Assembly (NCBI GenBank): GCA_905234795.1
Contig: CAJOIQ010000020.1
Coordinates: forward strand, 38,716 to 81,313
DNA from: an uncultured Bacteroidales bacterium
Lineage (GTDB): Bacteria; Bacteroidota; Bacteroidia; Bacteroidales; UBA932
Length of the DNA stretch: 42,598 nucleotides
Reading direction: 5' to 3'
The position numbers and the translations under genes are program-made. Positions within the stretch are counted from its first letter, which is position 1; each line of letters begins with the position of its first letter. The notes beneath the pieces are model-generated. The model did not search any database, had not been told where the DNA came from, and was given only the letters and a program-made list of their open reading frames with translations. This document shows, in pieces, positions 1 to 8,617 of this stretch.

Positions 1-485
<485 letters not shown>

Positions 486-540
486 AATTGTGTGTGTTAA
501 AATATTGTTTGTTAAACGTTATTGCTTTCAAAAGGCGGCA

Positions 541-548
541 CAAAGTTA
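541..548 (-). promoter_or_regulatory. gapA -7 promoter box
   Basis: On the minus strand the bases read TAACTTTG, matching the Bacteroidota TAnnTTTG element, about 55 bases before the gapA start. No good TTTG -33 partner is seen at 19-21 bases. Confidence 0.55.
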
Positions 549-596
549 CAAAAAAAATCCGATAATATCACAGATATTACCGAATATTAAAAATTT

Positions 597-1199
597 TTAA
601 CATATAGAAAAACAATCCCCGCCGAAGAGGCTGCGCTCCACGGCGTCACAGAGGATGTGACCCACCAGTGTCTGGCATTCCTGGATGCGCGGCGTGTCGG
701 TGGAAGGGATGCGGATCACATGGTCATAGCCGTCCATTTTGCAAAGCGCGCCGCCCACGATGGCCACCGCCACTATCCCCTTTTCCCGGCAGGCTTCCAG
801 TGCCTTGACCAGATTGGCCGAGTTGCCGGATGTAGAGATGCCCACAAAGACGTCTCCGGGGTTGCCGCAGGCCATGATCTGGCGATAAAACACTTGGTCG
901 TAGCCATAATCGTTGCCGATGGCGGTAAGGATGGACGTATCCACCGTGAGGGCCAGGGCAGGAACGCCGGAGCGGTTGAGGCGGAATTTGTTCACAAGCT
1001 CGGCCGCCATGTGCTGGGCGTCAGCCGCACTGCCGCCGTTTCCCGCCCAAAGGCTTTTGCCACCGGCGCGGTAAGTATCTACCAGCAGGGCCGCCACCGC
1101 CGCCACTTCCTCCATAGCCTTTTCGTCGGCCAGGAAGGCTTCCTTCACCCGGACCGATACGGCCACCTGTTCCTTTACAAAATCCTTGAAACTTGTCAT
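597..1199 (-). CDS. gmhA: phosphoheptose isomerase (sedoheptulose-7-phosphate isomerase)
   Basis: GmhA converts sedoheptulose 7-phosphate to glycero-manno-heptose 7-phosphate, the first step of ADP-heptose synthesis for the lipopolysaccharide core. The 200-residue protein matches the family length (about 190-200). It has one SIS domain: sugar-phosphate loop GNGGSAADAQHMAAE at residues 53-67 with the expected acidic residue E67, IGNDYGYDQVF near 94-104, the second phosphate loop STSGNSANL near 122-130, and the C-terminal PRIQECQTLVGHILCD segment carrying the conserved His. It stands alone between gapA and the small barrel gene. A TATCTTTG promoter box ends only six bases before the ATG, so the message should be nearly leaderless. 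A general SIS-domain isomerase is the only alternative and is less likely given the full set of GmhA motifs. Confidence 0.92.
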   Translation of the reverse strand: MTSFKDFVKEQVAVSVRVKEAFLADEKAMEEVAAVAALLVDTYRAGGKSLWAGNGGSAADAQHMAAELVNKFRLNRSGVPALALTVDTSILTAIGNDYGYDQVFYRQIMACGNPGDVFVGISTSGNSANLVKALEACREKGIVAVAIVGGALCKMDGYDHVIRIPSTDTPRIQECQTLVGHILCDAVERSLFGGDCFSIC

Positions 1200-1205
1200 A
1201 GACTA

Positions 1206-1213
1206 CAAAGATA
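1206..1213 (-). promoter_or_regulatory. gmhA -7 promoter box, leaderless configuration
   Basis: Minus-strand TATCTTTG ends at 1206 and the gmhA ATG begins at 1199. With transcription normally starting several bases after this box, the first transcribed base should fall at or next to the start codon. Confidence 0.6.
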
Positions 1214-1230
1214 AGCAATCTGCGGCACAT

Positions 1231-1260
1231 AAAAAAACGCAGCCCCCGGAGGAGCTGCGT
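1231..1260 (-). terminator. intrinsic terminator of the outer-membrane barrel gene
   Basis: Inverted repeat ACGCAGC (1237-1243) / GCTGCGT (1254-1260), followed on the minus strand by a run of T (1231-1236). It lies just past the stop of the gene at 1282 and before the gmhA promoter. Confidence 0.8.
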
Positions 1261-1281
1261 GAGGGTTATGAATCTCTACTT

Positions 1282-1746
1282 CTAGAAATTGTAATACAGG
1301 CCGATGGAGGAGCCCGCATTTAAATTAAACGAGAAGGCATTGTAGTAGTAGCCCAGCTGCATGATGTGGGTCACGATGCTGAAACGGTCGTTGATATCGA
1401 AGGCAATACCGGGACGGATTCCAATGCCCCATGCGGTTCCCGACTGTCCCTGCATGCTTTCTACCACAAACCTGAAGTTAGCATCGGCAAAGAAACGGGC
1501 CGGACCCCAGTCCAGGAAATAATAGCGGAAATACGGATCGATGGTGAAATCAAAAACGCCGTTTCCAAAACCAAAGCCCAGGGCAAGGCCGGCAGCCATA
1601 TTGTCATTGATGTTGTAACCCACCTCCGGAGTGAGAGCAAACTGAGGACCAGCGGCAGTGAAAGAGACACCGCCACCCACATACAACTGAGCCTTTGCAG
1701 TAAAGGCCATCAGAGCCAGTACAAGAACTAAAATAGTTTTTTTCAT
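1282..1746 (-). CDS. small outer-membrane beta-barrel protein
   Basis: A 154-residue exported protein. Residues 1-19 (MKKTILVLVLALMAFTAKA) form a signal peptide with an AKA cleavage site. The mature part is a series of alternating hydrophobic, glycine- and aromatic-rich strands (LYVGGGVSFT, AAGLALGFGFGNG, YFRYYFLDW, SIGLYYNF) and ends in a terminal phenylalanine, the usual signal for BAM-dependent assembly. This fits the small OmpA/OprF-barrel-like porin family common in Bacteroidota, with about eight strands. Substrate or partner cannot be read from the sequence. It is a single-gene unit with a strong promoter (1785-1816) and its own terminator. Confidence 0.75.
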   Translation of the reverse strand: MKKTILVLVLALMAFTAKAQLYVGGGVSFTAAGPQFALTPEVGYNINDNMAAGLALGFGFGNGVFDFTIDPYFRYYFLDWGPARFFADANFRFVVESMQGQSGTAWGIGIRPGIAFDINDRFSIVTHIMQLGYYYNAFSFNLNAGSSIGLYYNF

Positions 1747-1784
1747 AATTATTAAAATTTAGTTGGTTTTCAAGTACATCGATA

Positions 1785-1816
1785 CAAATATAAAACATTA
1801 TTTCCATTATTACAAA
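1785..1816 (-). promoter_or_regulatory. promoter of the outer-membrane barrel gene
   Basis: Minus strand: TTTG (1816-1813), 20-base spacer, TATATTTG (1792-1785). This is a full match to the Bacteroidota housekeeping sigma consensus; the start codon is about 38 bases downstream. Confidence 0.8.
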
Positions 1817-1819
1817 CCC

Positions 1820-1850
1820 TTTCCCAATCGGCACATTTTTATTATCTTTG
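1820..1850 (+). promoter_or_regulatory. promoter of the rnhA-recG operon
   Basis: TTTC (1820-1823), 19-base spacer, TATCTTTG (1843-1850). One mismatch in the -33 element. The rnhA GTG start is 19 bases after the -7 box. It is back to back with, and overlaps, the opposing barrel-gene promoter region. Confidence 0.65.
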
Positions 1851-1869
1851 TACACTCGATCGTCACACC

Positions 1870-2346
1870 GTGGACAAGAAACCAGCCATATACCTGTACA
1901 CCGACGGAGCTGCCAGCGGCAACCCCGGTCCCGGAGGCTACGGTATCGTGCTCCGGTGCGGCAACTATGAAAAGGAACTCTCCGGCGGCTTTGCCCGCAC
2001 CACCAACAACCGGATGGAGCTTCTGGCCGTAATCATCGGCCTGGAGCAGATCAAATGGGAAAACGCCGAAGTTCATGTCTGGAGCGATTCCTCCTACGTG
2101 GTCAAGGCTCTCAACGAGGGCTGGCTGGAGAACTGGAAACGCACCGGATTCAAGAAAAAGAAGAACGTGGACCTGTGGCTGCGCTTCGACGCCGTGTTCC
2201 ACCGGCACCGCGTGGCGTTCCACTGGATCAAGGGGCATGCGGGGCATCCCGAGAACGAGCGCTGCGACCGCCTGGCCGTGGCCGCCTACCAAGCCCCCAA
2301 CCTGCCGGAGGATACCGGCTACGAAGCTGATAATCAATTGTTATAA
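1870..2346 (+). CDS. rnhA: ribonuclease HI
   Basis: RNase HI degrades the RNA strand of RNA-DNA hybrids (R-loops, Okazaki primers). The 158-residue protein starts at a GTG and begins directly with the RNase H fold. The catalytic acidic residues are visible: D12 in YTDGAASGNPGPGG, E50 in NNRMELLAV, D73 in VWSDSSYVV and D133 in NERCDRLAV, with the H-containing loop HWIKGHAGHPENERC before the last one. The basic handle segment WKRTGFKKKKNVDLW (residues 89-103) is the bacterial HI-type hybrid-binding protrusion. It is the first gene of the operon; pdxA begins two bases after its stop. The RecG helicase, which also processes R-loops and stalled forks, is encoded further along the same operon. Confidence 0.95.
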   Translation: MDKKPAIYLYTDGAASGNPGPGGYGIVLRCGNYEKELSGGFARTTNNRMELLAVIIGLEQIKWENAEVHVWSDSSYVVKALNEGWLENWKRTGFKKKKNVDLWLRFDAVFHRHRVAFHWIKGHAGHPENERCDRLAVAAYQAPNLPEDTGYEADNQLL

Positions 2347-2348
2347 AT

Positions 2349-3386
2349 ATGGCATTACCCAAATTAGTCGTTGGCATCACGCAAGGTGACAGCAACGGTA
2401 TAGGATACGAAGTAATCATCAAATCCCTCTCCGACGAAAGAATCCTGGATTCCTTCACTCCGGTCATTTACGGGTCGTCCAAACTCATGGGCTTCTACCG
2501 CAAGACCATCCACAACATGGGTCCCATGGACATCAACGTCATCCAGGGAGCCGCCGATGCCAAACAAAGGAAAATCAACCTGGTGAACTGCCTGCCCGAC
2601 AACATTTACGCCGAGCCCGGACAAAGCACCCCGGACAGCGCCAAGGCGGCCATCAAGTCCCTGGAAGTGGCGGTGAAAGACCTCAAGGACGGCCAGATAG
2701 ACGTGCTGGTGACTGCCCCCATCAACAAGCGCGCCATGAACGCCGAGGGCTTTTCCAACACCGGTCACACCGAATACCTGCAAAAGGAATTCGGGGCCGA
2801 TGACGTCACCATGATTATGGTAAGTCCCAACCTAAAAGTGGGCGTGGTCACCGGGCACATTCCCCTGCGGGATGTCTCCAAATCCCTCACCAGGGAAAGC
2901 ATACTGGGGAAACTGCGCATCATGAAAGCTTCCCTGGAGCGCGACTTCGGCATTGCCGATCCCAAGATTGCCGTCCTGGGCCTGAACCCCCACTGCGGGG
3001 ATGGCGGCCTGCTGGGAGACGAGGAACAGAACATCATTCTCCCCGCCGTGCAGATGGCGCAGGCCGAGGGCATCCAGGCTTTCGGCCCCTACTCCCCCGA
3101 CGGCTTCTTCGGCCTGGGCAACTATTCCCGCTTCGACGCCACCCTGGCCATGTACCACGACCAAGGCCTGGCCCCCTTCAAGGCCATCGCCTTTGCCGAC
3201 GGCGTCAACTTTACCGCTGGTCTTCCCATCGTGCGCACCTCACCGGACCACGGCACCGCCTATGAAATGGCCGGCCGGGACGAGGCCGATCCCCGTTCCA
3301 TGATGAGCGCCATCTACACCGCCATCGACATCTTCCGCAAACGCCTCCAGTACGACACCCTCCAGGAAGGCAAGCTGAAGCGGTAG
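2349..3386 (+). CDS. pdxA: 4-hydroxythreonine-4-phosphate dehydrogenase
   Basis: PdxA oxidises 4-phosphohydroxy-L-threonine with NAD in the DXP-dependent route to pyridoxal phosphate. The 345-residue length fits the family (about 330-360). The metal- and substrate-binding motifs are in order: ITQGDSNGIGYEV at residues 10-22, TAPINK near 121, SNTGHTEYL with the first metal His, LNPHCGDGGLLGDEE with the second, MYHDQGLAPFK with the third, and RTSPDHGTAY near 296. The start at 2349 is separated from rnhA by two bases, so translation is probably coupled. The PdxA2 branch involved in acid-sugar catabolism is a less likely alternative, because there are no sugar-catabolism genes nearby. Confidence 0.94.
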   Translation: MALPKLVVGITQGDSNGIGYEVIIKSLSDERILDSFTPVIYGSSKLMGFYRKTIHNMGPMDINVIQGAADAKQRKINLVNCLPDNIYAEPGQSTPDSAKAAIKSLEVAVKDLKDGQIDVLVTAPINKRAMNAEGFSNTGHTEYLQKEFGADDVTMIMVSPNLKVGVVTGHIPLRDVSKSLTRESILGKLRIMKASLERDFGIADPKIAVLGLNPHCGDGGLLGDEEQNIILPAVQMAQAEGIQAFGPYSPDGFFGLGNYSRFDATLAMYHDQGLAPFKAIAFADGVNFTAGLPIVRTSPDHGTAYEMAGRDEADPRSMMSAIYTAIDIFRKRLQYDTLQEGKLKR

Positions 3387-3392
3387 GCACCT

Positions 3393-4286
3393 ATGGTACC
3401 GGAACTGGTGGACAAATACATTTTTCTGGTGCAGACCTTCGTGGAAGCGGGGGATGCCGGTCTTTCCTGGCCCCAGGTCCAACGTCGTTGGGAGGCCCGT
3501 TACGGAACCGAGTATCCCCGCCGAAGCTTTGCCAATCACCGGGCGGCCGTAGAGGAAGTCTTCGGCATAGCCATCACCTGTGACCGCAGCACCAACCAGT
3601 ACCGGATTGACGCCGGAGAAAGCGCCGTGGACAAACGGGAGGCGGTGGAGTACCTCATCAATACTTTCACTGTGAACAGCCTGCTCACCCTGGGCAAGGA
3701 ACGCCTGAGCGGCCGCGTGGCGGTGGAAGACGTCCCCTCCGGGCAAAAATGGCTCACCGTGGCCATGCAGGCCATGCTGGACAATGCTGTTCTGGAAATA
3801 ACCTACCATAAATATTTAAGTACGGAAACGGACCGTCGCACCATACTGCCCTACGCCGTCAAGGAATTCGCCAAGCGCTGGTACCTGGTGGCCTACAGCC
3901 AGGAAGCCGGGGCGCTGCGCACCTACGCCCTGGACCGTATCCTGGCCCTGGAGCGCACGGGTGAGAGTTTCAAGATGCCAAAGGGATTCGATGTGGACGC
4001 CCTTTTCCGGGACAGCTACGGCATTTATCTGCCCGAGGACCAGAAACCGGTTCTGGTGAAACTGAAGGCTACACAGCGGGAATCGGCCTACCTCCAGGAC
4101 CTGCCGCTGCATCCCAGCCAGGTGAGCCTGGGGGGCGGTATCTTCGCCCTGCGCGTCATCCCCAACCCCAACTTCATCATGGAACTGTGTTCCCGGGCCG
4201 ACAGACTGGAGGTCCTGGAACCCCTGGAGCTGCGCCAGGCCGTGCAAAAAGCCCTGAACAATGCAATTCAACTATATGAAAACTAA
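3393..4286 (+). CDS. WYL-domain transcriptional regulator
   Basis: A 297-residue cytoplasmic regulator. Residues 1-75 look like a helix-turn-helix DNA-binding region (LVDKYIFLVQTF ... LSWPQVQRRWEARYGTEYPRRSFANHRAAVEEVFGIAI). Residues 120-205 form a WYL ligand-sensing domain, with the signature W163-Y164-L165 in EFAKRWYLVAYSQEAGALRTYALDRI. Residues 215-290 match the C-terminal WCX-like extension. The WYL domain family is known to bind nucleic acid or nucleotide signals and to control stress, phage-defence and DNA-repair genes; the target here is unknown. It starts six bases after pdxA, and its last 11 bases overlap the following lipoprotein gene, so it is embedded in the rnhA-recG operon. No defence genes lie beside it. 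Confidence 0.82.
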   Translation: MVPELVDKYIFLVQTFVEAGDAGLSWPQVQRRWEARYGTEYPRRSFANHRAAVEEVFGIAITCDRSTNQYRIDAGESAVDKREAVEYLINTFTVNSLLTLGKERLSGRVAVEDVPSGQKWLTVAMQAMLDNAVLEITYHKYLSTETDRRTILPYAVKEFAKRWYLVAYSQEAGALRTYALDRILALERTGESFKMPKGFDVDALFRDSYGIYLPEDQKPVLVKLKATQRESAYLQDLPLHPSQVSLGGGIFALRVIPNPNFIMELCSRADRLEVLEPLELRQAVQKALNNAIQLYEN

Positions 4287-6471
4287 AATCTTTGCGGCGG
4301 TGGCTGCCACACTGGCCATTGTCGCCTGCTCGAGCAACGAAATGAAACCGCAAGAAGGCTACATCGGCCCGTCCCAGATGGAAATCACGGACGGCCACAT
4401 GACTCCCGAAGTGCTGCTGGCCCTGGGACGTCTGGGAGACCCTCAGCTGTCGCCCGACGGAAAAACCATCCTCTATGGCGTGAGCTATACGGACATCGCC
4501 GCCAACCGCAGCGTGCGCAACCTGTTCACCATCCCGGTGGAGGGAGGAGAGCCCACCCAGCTCACCATGGACGGGAAGAGCATCGCATCGGCCCGGTGGA
4601 GCAATGACGGAAACGCCATCTTCTTCCTGCAGGGCGGCCAGCTGTACAAGGCCCCCTACAAGAATGGCAAACTGGGAAAACGCTTGCAGCTCACCCAGGT
4701 GGAGAAAGGCATTGACGACTATCTGCTGTCCCCGGACCAGAACCAGCTGCTGTACGTTTCCACCGTGCACAGCGCCGTGGAAGTGCCTTCCGATACCGAT
4801 CCCCTGCTGGACAAGGCCGAAGCCTATGCTACCGAGGACCTGATGTACCGTCACTGGGACCACTGGCGCACGGAAATCAACCACACCTTCCTGGCCACAC
4901 TGGTCAACGGCGTGGTGAAAGAAGGCATGGACATCCTGGGAGATGATCTCTTTGAACTGCCCAACGGCCCCTTCGGAGACATTGCCGACCTGGCCTGGAG
5001 CCCCGACGGACAATACGTCGCCTTCTCCTGCAAGATGCTCACCGGCAAGCAGTACGCTTTCTCCACCAATACCTGCATCTACCTTTACAGTCCCCTCACC
5101 GGAGAGATTTCGGCCGTCACCACCCAGGGCGGTTACGACACCCATCCTGTCTGGAGCCCGGACGGCAGCCGCCTGCTGTGGCTGTCCATGGAGCGGGACG
5201 GCTATGAGGCCGACAAAGTGCGACTGATGATGGGAGAGGTGCTCTATGCCACGGCAGAAGACGGCCAGTGCTCCAACCCGGAGGTTGTCAATATCCGGGA
5301 TCTTACCGCCTCCTTTAAATATAACGTGGACGGTCCCGTGTGGGCGGCCGACGGAGAATCCGTTTACTTCGCAGCCCTTACAGAGGGTGTCCAGGCCATC
5401 TACAACCTTATCCCGGACCAGGAGCCCGTGCGCCTGACGGCCGATAACCTGTGGTTCGACTTCGGCTCTCCCTTCGGCGTGCTGCAGGACGGTACCCTTC
5501 TCACCACCTACGCCTCCATGGACTTCCCTACCGAGCTGGTGGCCGTGGCCGGCAACAGCGTGCGTCAAATCACCTTTGAGAACGAGCACCTGCTGGGCCA
5601 GCTGGACAAGCATGAAACCGAGGCCCGCTGGCTGGACACCGTGGACGGCCAGAAGATGCTCACTTGGGTGCTGTATCCGCCGCAGTTCGACGCTTCCAAG
5701 TCCTATCCCGCCATTGAAATCTGCCTGGGCGGCCCTCAGGGCACGCTTTCACAGGGCTGGAGCTACCGCTGGAATTACCTGCTCATGTGCCATCAGGGCT
5801 ATGTGGTGGTTCTCCCCAACCGCCGCGGAACAACGGCCTTCGGCCAGCCCTGGTGCGAGGAAATCTCCGGAGACTACATCGGCCTCAACATGCAGGATTA
5901 CCTCAGCGCAGCCCGTAACATCAAGGCCGAACCTTATGTGAGCGGCGTTGCCGCATGCGGTGCTTCCTACGGCGGCTACAGCGTATATTACCTGGCCGGC
6001 ATCCACAAGGATGTGTACGACTGCTTTATTGCCCATGCCGGTATCTTCAACGAGGAACACATGTACTTCACCACGGAGGAAATGTGGTTCCCCAACTGGG
6101 ACAACGGCGGTCTGCACGAATATGCCTATGAAGATGGTCAGGTGGGTCCTGCCGGAGACGGCGTCACCTTTGGCGGCCTCAAGCAGGGCGGCTCTCCCTG
6201 GAGCAAACTGCCCAAGGCCCAGCGCCATTATGCCAATTCCCCGCACAAACTGGTCCAGAACTGGCATACGCCCATCCTGTGCATCCACGGCGGCAGCGAC
6301 TTCCGCGTGCCCGTGGACGAAGGCATGGCCGCCTTCAACGTGGCCCAGATGATGGGCGTTCCTTCCAAACTGATTGTTTTCCCGGGCGAGAACCACTGGA
6401 TCCTGAAACCGCAGAACGCCCTTTACTGGCACCGCAGCTACTTTGAGTGGCTGGACCGCTGGATGAAATAA
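4276..6471 (+). CDS. S9 family prolyl-oligopeptidase/dipeptidyl-peptidase, lipoprotein
   Basis: A 731-residue envelope serine peptidase that probably releases dipeptides or cleaves proline-containing oligopeptides. The start at 4276 gives a clean lipoprotein signal, MKTKIFAAVAATLAIVAC with lipobox Cys18; an upstream in-frame ATG at 4261 would add five polar residues and is less likely. Residues 45-440 carry WD40/PD40-like propeller repeats (LSPDGKTILYGV, WSPDGQYVAFSC, WSPDGSRLLWLS). The C-terminal alpha/beta hydrolase domain has nucleophile S564 in GASYGGY, D675 in GGSDFRVPVDEG and H707 in PGENHW, a complete triad. Its start overlaps the end of the WYL gene. A role in peptide scavenging is inferred from the family; Bacteroidales encode many of these enzymes. 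Confidence 0.88.
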   Translation: MKTKIFAAVAATLAIVACSSNEMKPQEGYIGPSQMEITDGHMTPEVLLALGRLGDPQLSPDGKTILYGVSYTDIAANRSVRNLFTIPVEGGEPTQLTMDGKSIASARWSNDGNAIFFLQGGQLYKAPYKNGKLGKRLQLTQVEKGIDDYLLSPDQNQLLYVSTVHSAVEVPSDTDPLLDKAEAYATEDLMYRHWDHWRTEINHTFLATLVNGVVKEGMDILGDDLFELPNGPFGDIADLAWSPDGQYVAFSCKMLTGKQYAFSTNTCIYLYSPLTGEISAVTTQGGYDTHPVWSPDGSRLLWLSMERDGYEADKVRLMMGEVLYATAEDGQCSNPEVVNIRDLTASFKYNVDGPVWAADGESVYFAALTEGVQAIYNLIPDQEPVRLTADNLWFDFGSPFGVLQDGTLLTTYASMDFPTELVAVAGNSVRQITFENEHLLGQLDKHETEARWLDTVDGQKMLTWVLYPPQFDASKSYPAIEICLGGPQGTLSQGWSYRWNYLLMCHQGYVVVLPNRRGTTAFGQPWCEEISGDYIGLNMQDYLSAARNIKAEPYVSGVAACGASYGGYSVYYLAGIHKDVYDCFIAHAGIFNEEHMYFTTEEMWFPNWDNGGLHEYAYEDGQVGPAGDGVTFGGLKQGGSPWSKLPKAQRHYANSPHKLVQNWHTPILCIHGGSDFRVPVDEGMAAFNVAQMMGVPSKLIVFPGENHWILKPQNALYWHRSYFEWLDRWMK

Positions 6472-6477
6472 CGGCTT

Positions 6478-8607
6478 ATGGTATTGGATACAAGCATACA
6501 GTATTTGCCGGGAGTGGGACCCAAACGGGCCGAACTCTTGGAAAAGGAGCTGGGCATCGCCACCGTGGGTGACCTCATTCACTTGTATCCTTTCCGTTAC
6601 ATAGACCGCAGCAGCATCGTGCGTATTGCCGATGTGCAGCCGGAACTGGCCCAGGTCCAGGTGCGGGCCACGGTGCTCAAGGTGCGTCTGTTTGCCAAGA
6701 ACGGGGCCGAGCTCCCGCCGGAAAAACTCAAGTACAACGCCGTCAGTCGCCTGAGCGCCATCGTCTCCGATGACAGCGGAGAGATGGAAGTGGTGTTTTT
6801 CAAGGGAGTAAAGTGGATGCACGCGCGGCTGCAGCCCGGTTCCACTTTCATTTTCTTCGGCAAACCCGCCGTCTTCAACAATCACCTGAACATGGTGCAC
6901 CCGGAGGTAGACGCCCCCGACGGCAGCACCGGCGGCACGCTCACGGGCGTTTATCCCTCCACGGAAAAGCTGAAGAACGCCGGCATCACGGGCAAGATGA
7001 TGCTCAAATACATGAGCACGGCGCTCACCGAACTGTTGCCCGTCATCCAGGAAACCCTGCCGGACTATGTCTTGAAGGAAAAAGGACTGGTCCCCCTTAC
7101 ATATGCCCTGCGCCAGATCCATTTTCCAGTGGACCAGCAGGCGCTATCCAAGGCTTCCTACCGGCTTAAATTCGAGGAACTGTTCCTGCTGCAGTTGAGC
7201 CTTCTCAAACAGAAATACATCCGCAGCCGCAATGCCGTGGGCTTCAAGATGCCCGCGGTGGGAGACGCCTTCAACGCCTGTTACAACGCGCTGCCCTATC
7301 AGCTTACCGGAGCGCAGAAGCGCGTGATCCGGGAAATCCGGGAGGATATGCGCAGCGGCCACCAGATGAACCGTCTGCTGCAGGGAGACGTGGGCTCCGG
7401 CAAAACCATGGTGGCGGTGCTAAGCGCCCTCATCGCGGTGGGAAACGGCTACCAGGCCTGCATCATGGCTCCCACCGAAGTACTTGCCCAGCAGCACTAT
7501 GCCAATGTGGCCAAGTACCTCAAGCCCACGGGAGTACGCTGTGCCCTGCTCACCGGCACCACCACGGCCGCACAGCGGCGGGAGATTCACGCGGGACTGC
7601 AGGACGGCAGCATCGGCATACTCATCGGCACGCATGCCCTCATTGAGGACACCGTGAACTTCAAGGCGCTGGGGCTGGCCATCATTGACGAGCAGCACCG
7701 CTTTGGCGTGGAGCAACGTTCCCGGCTGTGGAACAAGGGCTATATGCAGGTACCGCCGCATGTGCTGGTGATGACGGCAACGCCCATTCCCCGCACCCTG
7801 GCCATGACACTGTACGGGGACCTGGACGTGTCTGTGATTGACGAGATGCCGCCGGGCCGAAAACCCGTCACCACCTTGTGCGTGGGAGAGGGAAAACGCC
7901 ACGCGATGCACAATTTCATCCGGGACGAGATTGCCAAGGGGCGCCAGGCTTTCATCGTGTATCCGCTCATCTTCGAGAGCGAAAAACTGGACTACAAGAA
8001 CCTGGAACTGGGATATGAGGAGATTGTAAAAGCTTTCCCGCTGCCCGATTATAAGGTAGCCATCGTGCATGGTCAGCAGACTGCCCAGGAAAAGGCGTTC
8101 AATATGGACGCCTTTGTGGCTGGACGTGCCAACATCCTGGTTTCCACCACGGTAATCGAAGTTGGGGTGGATGTGCCCAACGCCTCGGTGATGGTTATCG
8201 AGAGCGCCGAACGTTTTGGCCTGAGCCAGCTGCACCAGCTGCGTGGCCGGGTGGGACGCGGGGCCGAGCGTTCCTACTGTATCCTGATGAGGGGCACCAA
8301 AGTGTCTAAGGAAAGCCAGAAACGGCTGGACTTGCTGTGCGCCACCGAGAATGGTTTCGAACTGGCCGAGGAAGATATGAAACTCCGCGGCCCCGGGGAC
8401 TTGGAAGGCACCATGCAGAGCGGTCTGCCCGTTTCCCTGAACATCGCCTCCCTGGCCAAGGACGGAATTATCCTGAGCGACGCCCGCGGCTATGCCCAGC
8501 ACATCCTGGACCAGGATCCTACATTGGAAAAGCCCGGCAACGAGCGTCTCGCGGCCGAGCTTAAAAAGGACAAGTATCAGTCAAAAGATTATTCGCAGAT
8601 TTCATAG
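6478..8607 (+). CDS. recG: ATP-dependent DNA helicase RecG
   Basis: RecG is a double-strand DNA translocase that regresses stalled forks and processes Holliday junctions and R-loops. The 709-residue protein begins with the YLPGVGPKRAELLEKELGI helix-hairpin-helix-like entry and an OB-fold wedge domain (residues about 50-160). The helicase core follows: Walker A GDVGSGKT at residues 303-310, DEQHR at 404-408, the TATPIPRTLAMT motif III, and QLRGRVGRG (motif VI) near 585. The C-terminal region with MKLRGPGDLEGTMQSGLP is diagnostic of RecG. It starts six bases after the peptidase stop. RNase HI at the head of the same operon suggests shared expression of two R-loop-resolving functions; this is inference. 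Confidence 0.97.
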   Translation: MVLDTSIQYLPGVGPKRAELLEKELGIATVGDLIHLYPFRYIDRSSIVRIADVQPELAQVQVRATVLKVRLFAKNGAELPPEKLKYNAVSRLSAIVSDDSGEMEVVFFKGVKWMHARLQPGSTFIFFGKPAVFNNHLNMVHPEVDAPDGSTGGTLTGVYPSTEKLKNAGITGKMMLKYMSTALTELLPVIQETLPDYVLKEKGLVPLTYALRQIHFPVDQQALSKASYRLKFEELFLLQLSLLKQKYIRSRNAVGFKMPAVGDAFNACYNALPYQLTGAQKRVIREIREDMRSGHQMNRLLQGDVGSGKTMVAVLSALIAVGNGYQACIMAPTEVLAQQHYANVAKYLKPTGVRCALLTGTTTAAQRREIHAGLQDGSIGILIGTHALIEDTVNFKALGLAIIDEQHRFGVEQRSRLWNKGYMQVPPHVLVMTATPIPRTLAMTLYGDLDVSVIDEMPPGRKPVTTLCVGEGKRHAMHNFIRDEIAKGRQAFIVYPLIFESEKLDYKNLELGYEEIVKAFPLPDYKVAIVHGQQTAQEKAFNMDAFVAGRANILVSTTVIEVGVDVPNASVMVIESAERFGLSQLHQLRGRVGRGAERSYCILMRGTKVSKESQKRLDLLCATENGFELAEEDMKLRGPGDLEGTMQSGLPVSLNIASLAKDGIILSDARGYAQHILDQDPTLEKPGNERLAAELKKDKYQSKDYSQIS

Positions 8608-8617
8608 CCTCCCCCAT

